Shown: positions 34,301-45,688 of the stretch, one piece after another
Layout: the number at the start of each line of letters is the position of its first letter
Numbering within the stretch: position 1 is the stretch's first letter
DNA from: Irpex lacteus
Taxonomy: Eukaryota; Basidiomycota; Agaricomycetes; Polyporales; Irpicaceae
Reading direction: 5' to 3'
Assembly: GCA_001986395.2 (NCBI GenBank)
Contig: MQVO02000021.1
Span: 248,001 to 312,000 of the forward strand
Length of the DNA: 64,000 nucleotides
Program-made: the position numbers and the translations under genes
Notes under the pieces: generated by a model
What the model was told of the DNA's origin: nothing
What the model saw: the letters and a program-made list of their open reading frames with translations, nothing else
Databases searched by the model: none

Positions 34301-36305
34301 AAGCATTCGTCTAGGATCACTCTAACGTCCTCGGTGGAACCGCGCTTGAACTGAGCAGCAGTTTCTTCGAGTGTGTGAGCTGTATACAGCACGTTCTATA
34401 CCGTAAACCAGCCATTACGTCCGTGTACAGTCGACATCGTATGCTACGTACCTGTCCAGTCAGATGCCCCTCTCTATCGACGCTAGGATCCACATTTCCA
34501 CCCAGCTTGGCACCGTAATGGAACCCAAACACCTCCGCGTCCTCCTTTCCGAGGATTTCGTCTAACTCCTGCGCCGTCCACACGTAGAACGCCCCCTCTC
34601 GTTTCTGTGTACTCGACTTAGTAGGATACGAGTCGGCGTCTTCGGCGCTGTAAAACCCTCCTTCCTTGCTCTGAAGGTCGCGAGAGGTGTATTCGATAAT
34701 ATCAGTGGCAAATGCTCGAAGTATTGCCAGGTGCGGGAATGACGGGGGGAGAAGCAGGGAGAGGTCGAGAGATGTACTGAGGAGTTGGGCCTGATCGTAT
34801 CTGATCAATATACTTAGTGAGGAGCTGAAACTGTTGGGATTGAAATACGCAGCTTACAACATCTTTTCGACTACAAGCCATAGCCACTGTCACTAAGGGC
34901 TTCGAAATTGCGCGAGAGACACTCACAATGAGGGACATGCCACCTCTCATCGACTGAATACCTCGCAAACCCTCCTCCCACGACGTCCCTAATCCCACCG
35001 TCCCAAATTTTCACCAAGGTCTCGACAGCCATGTCTCTTGCTTTCTTGGCCTTTTCTTTGATTTCTGATTCATTGCTATTTAAGTTTAGTGCGGCAAAGC
35101 GAGACAGGAAGTGTGTCGTCTGAGAAGGACTGGGGAACTTTGGTGCTCCGCCGAAGCCGCCGTGAACGGGGTCGTACCGACGAGAGAGGTAGGATAGGAC
35201 GGTGGATGCAGCTGCGGGGATGGAGGTCGGTGTGTCTGAGGGAGCAATCTATACCAAGGATCAAAATCGGTAAAAATCAGACTGAAGGACCCTGATCAAT
35301 ACCTTTGAAGACGTTTGGAGCTGTTCAATGACAGACTTTCCGCTTGCTACAACGCGATCGCGGTCGTCTTCCCATCTGGCACAGGTATGTGTAAGTATGG
35401 ATATGCAACGGAAATCGTGTTGAACCAAGACTCACAATTCTGCTAGTTTGCTGAGGACCTCCCTAAACCGGCCTCTTGGGAAATAAGTCTGCAAGTGATA
35501 GCAGATAAGTCACTCCATTTTTGAGTGTGCCGAGACTAAGGCTTACTCCAGCGAAAACAGGGTGCAGGTCAGGTGTCAGCCCTATAGAATAGAATAGTCA
35601 GCGTAAGCAATGAATTATATCTCACCCATCATGAGTACCAGTATTTACAACGAGACGTACAAACAGACATCGGCCATCCGCCTCCACCACTCGAAGCCTG
35701 CAAGAATGTCATGTACAACCGATCGACATCAGGGCGTTCCTCTCTGTCGACTTTTATGTTGACATAGTGTTCATTCATGAGCTTCGCGGTGACCTCGTCT
35801 TCAAAACTTTCGTGTGCAAGGACGTGGCACCCTGGTTATGCGGGGCAAGGTTAACGATGTGCATCCCAGGCTGGAAGAGATGGACACGCACAGTGACATG
35901 CCGAGTATCCTACCTATACAATACGGTCATTCGGACGTTCAAGAAAATTCTGGAGCAGAACTCACAGAGAGAAATATTAACTTGTCTTCCTTCTTCGCCT
36001 TCTCAAACGCCTCGGCTCCCCATTCGTACCAATCTACCTGCAAGACCAACTGTTTTCAGCGCCGTCTTAAGAAAGATTTGCGACTTAAGTACAGGATTCT
36101 CTGCGTGCTGCAGAAGATATGGACTCTTTGACGTTGCAAGTCTATTCGAACGGCGGGTAGGAGCGGGTGAAGTAGCGTCCTTAGTGCTCATGGCTCGACA
36201 GCCTAAGTGAAGTGTTTTCGGGATGTGTCTTTGTGCCAGGGAGCTGAGGAAAAGTGGTACTATCCTCTGGTATGTTCTGCCTGGTGAAAGTCGAAACAAA
36301 ACCAT
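31369..36305 (-). CDS. Thioredoxin-like DUF255 protein (SPATA20/YyaL family), last exon displaced
   Basis: Body exons: 36305-36093, 36037-35966, 35913-35892, 35831-35661, 35581-35547, 35488-35436, 35375-35303, 35248-34927, 34870-34858, 34800-34452, 34395-34216, 34148-33798, 33721-33521 and one starting at 33464. Domain marks: [15 protein letters not shown], the thioredoxin-like [73 protein letters not shown], then the alpha/alpha-barrel part ([23 protein letters not shown]). The expected C-terminus ([25 protein letters not shown]) is found only at 31629-31369, behind a good acceptor, with about 1.8 kb of non-coding sequence between. If not joined, exon 14 runs on to a stop at about 33297. The N-terminus looks mitochondrial; 36191 is an alternative start. 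Molecular function of the family is not settled. Confidence 0.85.
31630..33420. other. Long non-coding interval inside the DUF255 gene
   Basis: Between exon 14 and the last exon of the DUF255 gene. It holds short frames only, with CA/TG-rich and GTAC-rich stretches (31680-31760, 31960-32160) and no exon of the gene that I can see. It may be a very long intron or an insertion. I found no clear terminal inverted repeats or target-site duplication by eye. Confidence 0.5.
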
Positions 36306-36581
36306 GTTATAGCGAATGTGTAACAGTCAAGAACATAACAGTACAGTAAGATACGACGTCACAGGCCAGTTATGTAATACAGGCGCTAGTTTACAGAACC
36401 AATCAGATAACCTACAGGACCAATCATAATACAGGACAGAACTGAAGGAGCACTCAGGAGAAAACATTTGGTTGCATATAGGTTACACGCATGCGGAGCA
36501 AACCTGATAATCCAAAGATACTGTACAAGCTGTTGCAGTCGTCATATGGCCATGACGATAGTATCATTTTATTTCCATAGG

Positions 36582-38695
36582 TCAAACGCATGCGGTGGGT
36601 TTCTCCTTGTTCGAGATAGACAGCACAATGTCGCTCGATGCACCAGAGCCAGTGTGTCGATCTCGTTTATTATCCACCTGTAATATATCAGCTCAGTGAC
36701 ATCTTCGCGCACATAATCACGACACACTTACCCCTACTAGCGCATCGGCTGTGGAGAAGGTATCACGAGTGACTTGGATCTTGCCCATCTGCATCAGGAC
36801 GTGAATCTCGCAACATCACGAAGTGAATGAGACACTGAACAGACCATAGAGGGTTGCGCCGAATCTTGACTAGGTAAATTTAATAACTCGACGGTGTATC
36901 CGCCATTCATTGCAGCATTTTGCTTAATTCTTTGGCGGATATTCAACCTAGCGCAATCGAAGTATCAGTTGATGATCTGGTCGCAGTGCTGCCGAGAGCT
37001 CACATTGCAAGCATCGAGTTTGCATACACTATAAAAACGTAGATAGTTAATTCGATGAACAAACTAATTGTTAGAAGAAAGAATTGCTCACACTTAGCGT
37101 TAACGAAGACCAGTCCCGCGTAATGTAGTGTACCATTGGATGCGTTAAACTGCATAATAGTCAGTAAATCTTGCTCTTCAAGCAGGTAAATATAACTACC
37201 AGAGTCACTATAACCACGGACGTCATCCTACCCGCGAATATTGAGAAATCAAATCTAATCTCTGGATATGACAAGTGCTCACATGGTGATAATACCTGCG
37301 CTGAGGGAATACTCCATCACTTTGCGTACGAGGTGCTTAGTACTTCTGTTATTGCGGGTTCGATAGGCGGAACGTTCAATAGACCAGTCAAGGATTGGAA
37401 ACACATCTTACGTACCGCTTGCGAGCTGCAGAGTAGTGCTGCCGAAGTAAAAATACCAACACCAGCGTGATCGAGGAGTCCACCAACAACGTGAGGCAAA
37501 AGGACGCAGTGACGTAGCGCTAGATGTTCATCGATTGGATAGTCAGCGATTGAGTGACCAAAAGATCGGCAATGCTTGCACTTACTCGATACGACTGCAT
37601 GACACTCAGTGTCTCCCATGTAGCAGATAAACATCTAATCAGTAGATTCACGTCAAAGGAAGACTCAGTACTCAGTGATAAGCTATTCGGTCTGAACTTA
37701 CGCGTATGCATTTGCCTCTGAGTAACGCGGCGTATGTGGGCCAGCGATGAGTTCGTGACTTCCTGCGTATGCTTTTCACTCACTGAAGCCGATTGCTATT
37801 AGAGGCGTCAGCGTCAAGTCATAAAAGAAGTGACATGCCACGGACCCAAACGAACACAGAGTATACTGATCTGAGAGAGAATATCTTGTCAAAATCGGGT
37901 GTGTAAGTATGAGCAGCAATCCTACCAGATAGACAAGGATGGAACGCATCTTGCACACTAACGGAGACCATAGTCACGATTAGAACACATCAAAAGCGAA
38001 ATCCGGGGAATGGGAGGATACTTACAGCGCCATATCCTATATATGTAGTACCTGGAAGATCGTGCCAGTGAGACAAAATGAGATTAGTACATGTGAGATG
38101 GCTTACGACTGTACGGGTCCGCTTATCACAAGCTTCGATAATATATTGTGCATGAGTAATCGAGTTCACAACGCGCTTTGAATCATACCTCCAAGTAGAT
38201 AGAAGCCTGCAGCGAGAGAATCACGAAGGTCAGGTATATATTCATCATGGAGAAGACTCAGGATGGACTGACTCCGACACTCCTATAGCAATCTTCAGCG
38301 ACAGACGTCGTAGATCCACAGAGGACCTACCATATAATGTTCAATAATCTTGCTGGATTTACGAAGTCGACAACTGTATATGTATAGTTCATGTGCATGC
38401 ACGTCGCTACAAGAGCAGTTTCGAGTATACTGGTGTGGCGTATGATGATTAGCAGCCTCCGAGTTGGTCATTTTTCACTGCACTTACCAAACGGTCAATA
38501 CAAGAAGCTTGAGAGCAACATGATCACTGTAGGTGGTGTAGTAGAAGTAGACCTGGGCCAACAGCAGTCCGTAAAGGCTGGACAGCGCCCTCAGACAAGT
38601 TTATAAGCTAGAAATGAATAATTGACGTACATGTAGGAGAGCCATATGCAGATAAAAGTGGGCCCCATAAAGTCTTCGACACTGAATAGAGGCAT
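36582..38695 (-). CDS. DUF6534-type multi-pass membrane protein, copy A
   Basis: Start MPLFSVEDFMGPTF in exon 38695-38631, then 38577-38488 (ILYGLLLAQVYFYYTTYSDH) and 38429-38331 (ILETALVATCMHMN..NPARLLNIIW). Middle exons are small and only partly resolved: one codes ASIYLE, another YYIYRIWR, another SIADLLVTQSLTI. The C-terminal part reads VYANSMLAMLNIRQRIKQ, then MGKIQVTRDTFSTADALVG, then a last exon ending EKPTACV. This pattern (seven helices, FxxYRIW after helix four, NSLLAMLNxR at the end) is that of the basidiomycete DUF6534 family, of unknown function. Copies B and C share the exon order. I cannot guarantee that every middle exon is intact. Confidence 0.65.
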
Positions 38696-39745
38696 TGTGG
38701 CAATTGGACCAGGAAGGGTGCACAGAGACACCCTTCGGGATCGTCTCTAGAACGTCGATTTATAGCTACTGTGGCTTGAGTATAAAAAGGCTAGTCTTCT
38801 AACCGTTCCATTCGCGCGCTTTGTCTGTCATACGAACTGCTATAAGATCAGAACTCAAAGTCCGGGGACATCATGAGAAGATCGAGGCGTGATTGATGTA
38901 TCCCATACAGATTGTGATACTTGGTGGACGCTTGAATATCCATTCTTCACTTGATATCGATCTGGTAGCGATAACTGGAAACACGACAAGTATGAGGCCT
39001 GCTATGCCAAAACGCGGTAGATGAGGTGCCACCATTGAGAAGGAACGGAAAGCATAGAGATCAACTGAATGCACTGACTGATATAGACATCCGACGAGAA
39101 GATGTGTTTATATTCACCGAGCAAAACCCATCGGTAGGCCCCGCGACAGATTACCTTCGCCATTCGACAAGTGACTAGGAAGTTTAAATCGGATGACTGC
39201 CGGGGCATAAAAGTGAGCGTCGACTTGGTGGTTTCATCGTCCAAAGTACAGAAAGAGGGAGCGTCTCGTACTATACTCGCAGGACGCCTTGTTTCACCCC
39301 TTTGAAGTGGATCATAACGTTGAAATTGCGCAATCACCTCGTGCCTAGGTAAAGAGACAGATGCATAATAAGTCATCACCACCAAACACTTCTTGCGCGT
39401 AAGTATTGCTGTAATTGGCACCTGTTACCCATGACAATCATCGTGGCCAGAAGCAGACTTGATGAGGACAGCCTGTTGAATGTGACCGTCTTCGCGGGTC
39501 TTGGCCTTTCCAAACAACCTTCAATACAATCATCAGACAGATTGCTCGTTGGATAGCCTTCCCATGTAATTTGCCTCGTCAGTTGGATTGGATGAGACTA
39601 CTTGGTATTGCGGGGACATCAAGGCGACGTGGACAGAGAGCCGTCACGCAGCCAGCTCCTCGGCACGGGAGGATTTCCTGTTTGGGATACGACGTCGGAG
39701 AGCTCGGGCGCTTCGCCGCCACCATCCCTTCTCCTTCCGCCAAAC
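38696..39745. other. No gene recognised between DUF6534 copy A and MIC10
   Basis: A minus-strand frame of 139 codons (39002-39421) is the longest here. It shows no domain and no start or splice support. The right end is the MIC10 promoter. Confidence 0.35.
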
Positions 39746-40269
39746 ATGTCTTCCACACCTGCAACCCCGGTAACAACCAAGCCAACCTCCAGCGAGAACA
39801 TCGTTACTCAGAAGGTACTTAGACCCATAACTCTTTACTCTCCGAGTAGTCGCGCTGATAGAACCAGTATGACCGTTGCTGTAGGTTTCACTACTTGATG
39901 CGCTAGAGAAACAGACGAATTGACGGCACGTGTATTGTTCAGTGGCCGATTTTCTCGTGAAATCGTAAGTAACATCTCTTGTGAGCTGTAATATGAAGTA
40001 TACTGAACTCTATGAAGTGGTGTTGGCTTTAGCGTCGGCGTTATCGCGTCCGTCATTCTCTTCAAAAGTGCGTAATATGCTACCAGGTCAAGGTCAAGGC
40101 ACACAAGTTTGATGCGCTTCTGAATTTAGGACGAGGATGGCCAATTGCGCTCTCCACTGGTTTTGGAGCTGGTGCCGCTTACGCTGACTGCGACCGCTCT
40201 TTCAACCCTGCTCGGATACCTGGCACACGCATTATTCCTGCCGCGTCAAGCACAGAGCCAAGCAAGTAG
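39746..40269 (+). CDS. MIC10: MICOS complex subunit Mic10
   Basis: Exons 39746-39866, 39943-39964 (22 nt), 40018-40067 and 40130-40269, in phase, 110 residues. The Mic10 pattern is clear: ADFLVKSGVGFSVGVIASVILFK, the first membrane hairpin helix with its Gly motif, followed by RGWPIALSTGFGAGAAYADCDRSFN, the second hairpin helix with the second Gly motif. Mic10 oligomers bend the inner mitochondrial membrane at crista junctions. The first exon is Ser/Thr-rich. The stretch 39815-39846 is kept as coding because removing it would need a 32-nt intron; either way the frame is kept. Tail PGTRIIPAASSTEPSK. Confidence 0.88.
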
Positions 40270-40959
40270 AGACAGGGAGGACTAGTCGAATGGTGTCTCG
40301 ATAAGTTTGCGCTGAGGACACTCCACGGCCTCCATATATACGTCGGGAGGGGATAGAGATAGACAGGAGGAAAGACAGAAGGAGGCATGTGTACGTCGCT
40401 CTCATATGTACGCACCCTATCGTACTGCACACAAGAAGGCATGCTTTGATTTGATTTCCCTACCATGAAACTACTATGCACTCTCTGCCTCAAACTTGCA
40501 TCAAGATCATAGTGAGCCAATGCGGAAAGGTACTCAGTGCGTCAGGAGATTGCGGCTCCGGTCGATCACCTGGCAACAAGACACTCACCAACAAGGTACA
40601 CCACTCTGGTCCACTCATTTGCATCAAGTCTCAAACAGCGGCATATGTTACCCTTTCACACAACTCACTGTGGCATATCTTTATAGACTAGCGTGCTAAG
40701 TAGGAGACCTGCCTGGTCATGACTGAATAACTTCAGCTCACTTTCCTAGACTACAGATCATTCACTCATCTACGAGCAGCATTTCTTGACGCATTCCCGC
40801 ATGGTGCACAGTTGCTAGCCAGGCGCTACGCTTGACCCTGGTTCAATGCTGAGCGCACCCGCTTGGACTGTGATCAAAGCTGTAAGGTCTCGCATACATC
40901 ACCGCTGAAACGAGGGTATATAGAGTCGTAGTGCAATTGGTTTGATCCCCAACGCCCCG
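40270..40959. other. No gene seen between MIC10 and MDR copy 1
   Basis: Short frames without motif. Includes the MDR copy 1 promoter with a TATA box close to the ATG. Confidence 0.4.
40917..40922 (+). promoter_or_regulatory. TATA box of MDR copy 1
   Basis: TATATA, 38-43 bp before the ATG, giving a very short leader if used. Confidence 0.45.
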
Positions 40960-42353
40960 ATGAAGAACTCTACTCTCGTGTTCGCAGCCCAGCCCACGCC
41001 CCACTCTCTCATTGAAGACGGCGTCCACGTCAAAATCGAGGATAGGGAAATTGACCTCGACCATGTACCTCTCAATGGCGGGGTTCTACTGAAGACTTTG
41101 GTCTTGAGCAGCGACCCGTATATCCGCTATCGCTTCCGCGAGCCTGACGAGCCTGAGTTTTGTCCACCTGTCCTCATTGGAGACCCGTACGTTTCTCAGC
41201 CCCTATCCCTATCACTCCAACGGTGAATGACTTATCATTGTGCGGTAGGGTTGATAACTGTGGCCTTGCAAAGGTTGTACGGAGTGAGGACCCAAACTTC
41301 AAACCGGGGGATCTCGTCTGGGGCTATCCTGGTCAGTGTGCCGGTTGCTCCTGCCGCCGAAAATAAACTCAGAGGGGCCCTTGTTTACAGAATTCTCTGA
41401 ATACAGCGTTTACCCTGGGACGATATCTCACGCGTTGAAGCTTCCTTTGAGGAAGATTGATAAACATCCCGATATTCCGCTCGCGGCGTATATCGGTCCC
41501 ATGAGTCTGCCTGGCCACACTGCTTACCTTGGATGGAAGGCGTTCATAGAGGAGAAAGCCAAAACGGTGCGCTCGTCGATTTGAAACACTGTTCCGTTGT
41601 CTCTCATCCTGTTTGAAACAGTCTAAGACCATGTTCGTCTCCACGGCAGCAGGGGCTGTTGGAACGTACGTCGCGCTCGCTGGTACCAGGCAACTAGCTT
41701 GCTAACTTCTTTTCAGATTCTTGGTCGAATACGCGAAAGTGGTCGCTCCACATCTTAAGATCATTGGCTCTGCCAGCACCGAAGAGAAAGTGGCACACAT
41801 GAGGCGTATTGGTGTCGACGTCCCTATCAACTACAAAACGGAGAACGTCGCGGAAATCCTCAAGGAGCATGGTCCTATCGATATGTAAGCTTATAGCTTG
41901 TACAATGTTCTGTTAGTCGCTGACACGGGTCATCCGCATAGATATTTTGATAATGTCGGTGGCCCTATCCTTGATGCGACCCTCGTGAACATGCGTGACT
42001 TTGGGCTGATCGTCGCATGCGGGTGTATAAGCTCTGCAGCGGACAGTAGCGCAGTCAAGGTCAGTTTTCCCACACCATGTCCGCACAACTCAGTCATACT
42101 AACGCAAGGCCATCAGAATTTTGAACAGATCTTCAAGCGCAGTCTCACCGTGAAGGGTTTCCTCTGTTACACCGAACCTCTCTTACCCCTTCTCAACGAC
42201 TTCTGGAAGGAGATACCACTTCTCATCGCTCAAGGAAAGATTACTTCTCGTGAACATAGATTCTATGGGTTAATGGAGGCATGCAAGGCGCTGAACTCTG
42301 TTCATACCGGAGAGAATACTGGCAAAGCGGTTGTTGTTGTCGCAGAAGACTAA
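40960..42353 (+). CDS. Zinc-independent MDR reductase (LTB4DH/PTGR-like), copy 1
   Basis: Seven exons: 40960-41186, 41249-41331, 41391-41566, 41622-41665, 41717-41884, 41942-42059 and 42117-42353, 350 residues. The protein has the LTB4 dehydrogenase-type layout: YIRYRFRE, GLAKVVRSEDPNFKPGDLVWGY, PGHTAYLGW, the nucleotide-binding AAGAVGT, IYFDNVGG, FGLIVACGCIS, and the C-terminal HTGENTGKAVVVV. No zinc ligands are seen. Members reduce activated carbon-carbon double bonds with NADPH; the substrate is unknown. It lies on the opposite strand from the other three copies and 10 kb away, and the intron positions match theirs. Confidence 0.93.
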
Positions 42354-42907
42354 AGACGCCAAATTGCTCGTCTGCTAAGTTACTTGCAATGTATGAGTAT
42401 GTATAGACTATCCGATTGCAGTTCCGGATACGTGGTATACACGTTGATTCACAGTCTTGATATCATCTCAATTCCTGAGGTCAGACGGCCACCGGTGTCC
42501 GGGGAAGAGGTGCTATGTTTCACACTTATCTCGTAACCCGCCCACGCAAACGTCATCAATGCTGTACTTTCATTATGTGACTTAGCTTTTGAGGCCGCGA
42601 GTTTGTGTGTGCCTTAATACCGTCTCAGGACGTGATAATAAGACGACCTCACGACGACCGCGGTGATCATGAGAGACATTCCTCGTCATTTGCATGTTCT
42701 GCTACACGGACATGATCGTGTGTTTCAGGGCTGCATGTCAGAAAGTGAAGCAGTTGCATTCTGCAACTGACTTAAGCGATCGTAGTCACTCTGCAGTCTA
42801 ACTTAAATCTCTTCGGGCCAGTACCACAGAAATAGATACATGAAATATGATATTTCAGTATGACTGTTGTGGTCGCGCCGTGTTTATTCACTAAGTAGTC
42901 TACAATT
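42354..42907. other. Convergent intergenic region
   Basis: 3' flanks of MDR copy 1 and of DUF6534 copy B. Nothing else seen. Confidence 0.45.
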
Positions 42908-45015
42908 TCACACAGGATTCTTCGACTCTAAAATTTCTTCGTGTACTTGTATGTTCAGCGAACGGTGTTGACCTGGTTGTACTGTGCCAGTCTGCAAAGT
43001 GATATGTCAAGTCATCGATGACAATGGAGTAATGATGATTGTCTCACCCAGGAGTCGTCTGCTGCAACGTTTTCTTTGCGCACACGAAAAGGCTATGGAT
43101 AAACAACTAGATGTTAGCAGAGGGCAAAGAGAGCTGGGCCAGAGGCCGTATTGGTTGACTTACCATAGAATTAGCTCCAGAAGATGAGCTTAGAGCAGAC
43201 AACTCAACCGGAAACTCTCCCTTTGCGACAGCGCCTTTTGCTACACTGTGTCTCGCATTAAGCCTAGGGAAAGTCAGTGACTTAAGTAACGTGTAGCGAG
43301 ATCATTAACTCACATAGCTAACATGGAATTGCCATATACTAATCGCATGGACAGGATTTGAATCATTGAAAGTCCATGCATGGTGCATGATTATATCGCT
43401 TACATTTCGCAATAAGCTCCAAGAAGCCACCGAAGAGCAGGCTATCTTTATCCACGTTAAACTATGGATTCGATATCAGCATCATTAGTATACCTCATGT
43501 CTTCGGATGTACTTACGGAGACAAATAGAGCGATTGAGACCATCCTGCATAGACGGCACCGTGACAGTGAGTAGCATTAATTTCCGTAGCGCATTCCACC
43601 CACAATGTCAGGGCACCTGTGCTCAGTGCGTATTGCATTAGCTTTTCAGTGACATGCCTCGTACTCCTATCATCAGTAATATTAGTTAGCAATAGATACA
43701 ACAAAGGTCAAACCAAAGGAAACCTGCCTCCTTCTCGCAACTTCGCGATCTCGATACAAGTAGTATACTAGGACGGAAGTGACCATCAAATCGATGATGG
43801 CGTTCAGGACCCAGGCGGCATTGATAGTCAACTACAACGAAAAGTAAGTTATAGCAATTGTGGTGCTGTTGACACTGAGACAAGACATACACGCGTAGTG
43901 CGGTCCGCAATGATTGAGAGCCACGAGTGGTACGTGTACCTGAGATGCGATCCGTTATGGTAAGTACCAGGAATTGTCCTGAAAATCAGTGCATACAGGT
44001 ATGTTGTAATTCCTTAGAGTGTGAAAGCTAATAAGTGCCAATACCACTCGGACTGCATATATTGATCGAGACGTACTAAACCCCAAGCCTAAATTGAGGT
44101 AGCTTATCATGAATGAGTGAAACACTAGCGTGCGCAAAGACATACCGATTCTTGCAGATAAAACAGCAACCTACAGGCCAAGGGTATAGACGGCGGGTTA
44201 AAACATGTCTGACTTATAACAAAAATGAGAGTGTTATGGCGTACCATAATGAGCAGGATGATCTTATTCCTACGGACTAGACACGTTCACAATCAGACAC
44301 CACAATCGCCGCAAGGAAAGACACACGTTACATTTCCAGATGCGATAAACATAGAACCTATGGAATTGATGTCACGGAGGACCGAGTGAAAGCCGAGAGA
44401 AAATGTCACTTACCCAAGTACGAGTCCACTGATAATGACCTATGTCGAGTAAATGAGGCGTGCACATGGAGAATAACTAAGCCAATTAGGCTACGCACTT
44501 CGAGATAGATAGTCGCCTGAAATTGGCATTGATCAGCGCTCATACTTTGCAGAACTCGAAACGATTGTGACATCTACAGACCCCAATTTGCCTATGAACA
44601 TGCGGTAAGCTGATGGTAAAAGAACTTCATACTACGTGCGCTACTGCACTTACCAAAAGATGGTGTCCACAAGCGTCAGGATCGATTTATCGAGTAGGAT
44701 GTATGAGCTCGAGAGATTGATGCATAACCCTACATGCACGGTCTCCAACATCCTATCATAAATTAAATCAGACTATGCACTGCAGAGAAATATACATGCT
44801 TACAAGACCGCTAGTATGAGCGCCTTCACACCGACATGATCGTTGTAGGTCTTCCAGTAATAGTAAACCTGAGCGCACAGTGCACCATAAAGTCTATCCG
44901 TTATAGTGAGCGCAGGAACACTGGCAGGAAAATAGGGAAATGATAATACTCACATGAAAGAGATAGAAACAAGGATTATGAGCCCACTGAGAAAATGCGC
45001 GGCCCAGGTAGACAT
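42908..45015 (-). CDS. DUF6534-type multi-pass membrane protein, copy B
   Basis: Starts MSTWAAHFLSGLIILVSISF, then an exon ILYGALCAQVYYYWKTYNDH parallel to copy A, then LMLETVHVGLCINL..TLVDTIFW. Later exons read ATIYLE, FYVYRIWK, TINAAWVLNAIIDLMVTSVLVYYLY with the charged loop RDREVARRRQ, TEKLMQYALSTGALTL, LLFGGFLELIAK, YGNSMLAMLNARHSVAKG, and a C-terminal tail ending LESKNPV. Helix order and the NSMLAMLNAR motif are those of the basidiomycete DUF6534 family. Function unknown; probably a surface or endomembrane protein. Exon borders in the middle are approximate. Confidence 0.7.
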
Positions 45016-45688
45016 GTCTGAATGTCAAGTAGGATTCAGCATTGTAGGCGTACAGCCCGGTTCCGATTTATACGCGCGGTGAACATTGTCAATACTATCT
45101 TCAGCGTAGACAGCAGTCAAAGTATGTGCGCGGCAAGGCACATCATTTTGAGTGCCGGCCCGTACGGGTTCGGTGACTGTGTGATAATTAAAGGGCTGTA
45201 GTCACAGGCTATGTATTGAGAAGAGCGGAGCTGCAGAACACATGATGAATACCATCACATACCTAATCCAATGTGGGTAGCAGAGTGGTAGTGGAGTGGT
45301 AGCGCCAGATCCTGCAATCAGGCCAAGACCATATAATCAAAGATGTAGCTGTCGAATATAATCAGAGAAGAGTTGATAGTGATATTGAGACGAATTTATA
45401 TATTTATACTGTGGCCACACAGAGAAGCTGAACGCTTTCGCCATACGATCATCGCGCGGCCACAGAGTAGACACTATCTGATACAGGAGACTTGGGTCAC
45501 ACTGTCATCAAAGACTACACTCCTCTCTTCTGTTGTGTCCCAGTAGCACAGATGCCGACGATGCCATACCTAGGCCTCACGTGCCACCCACGTAGGAGTT
45601 ACACTGTTGATCCTGCTTTCAAGTCTCCTCGATCATCGTCTGAGATCCTGGACGAAATATTGCAATGGGAGTCAGAGGTGCTGCCACT
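45016..45688. other. Region between DUF6534 copies B and C
   Basis: Contains the copy B promoter. A plus-strand frame at 45492-45752 overlaps the end of copy C and is not supported as a gene. Confidence 0.35.

Noticed and set aside
45260..45330. Possible tRNA-like sequence with AGCAGAGTGGTAGTGGAGTGG
   Set aside because: No T arm or acceptor pairing could be found.
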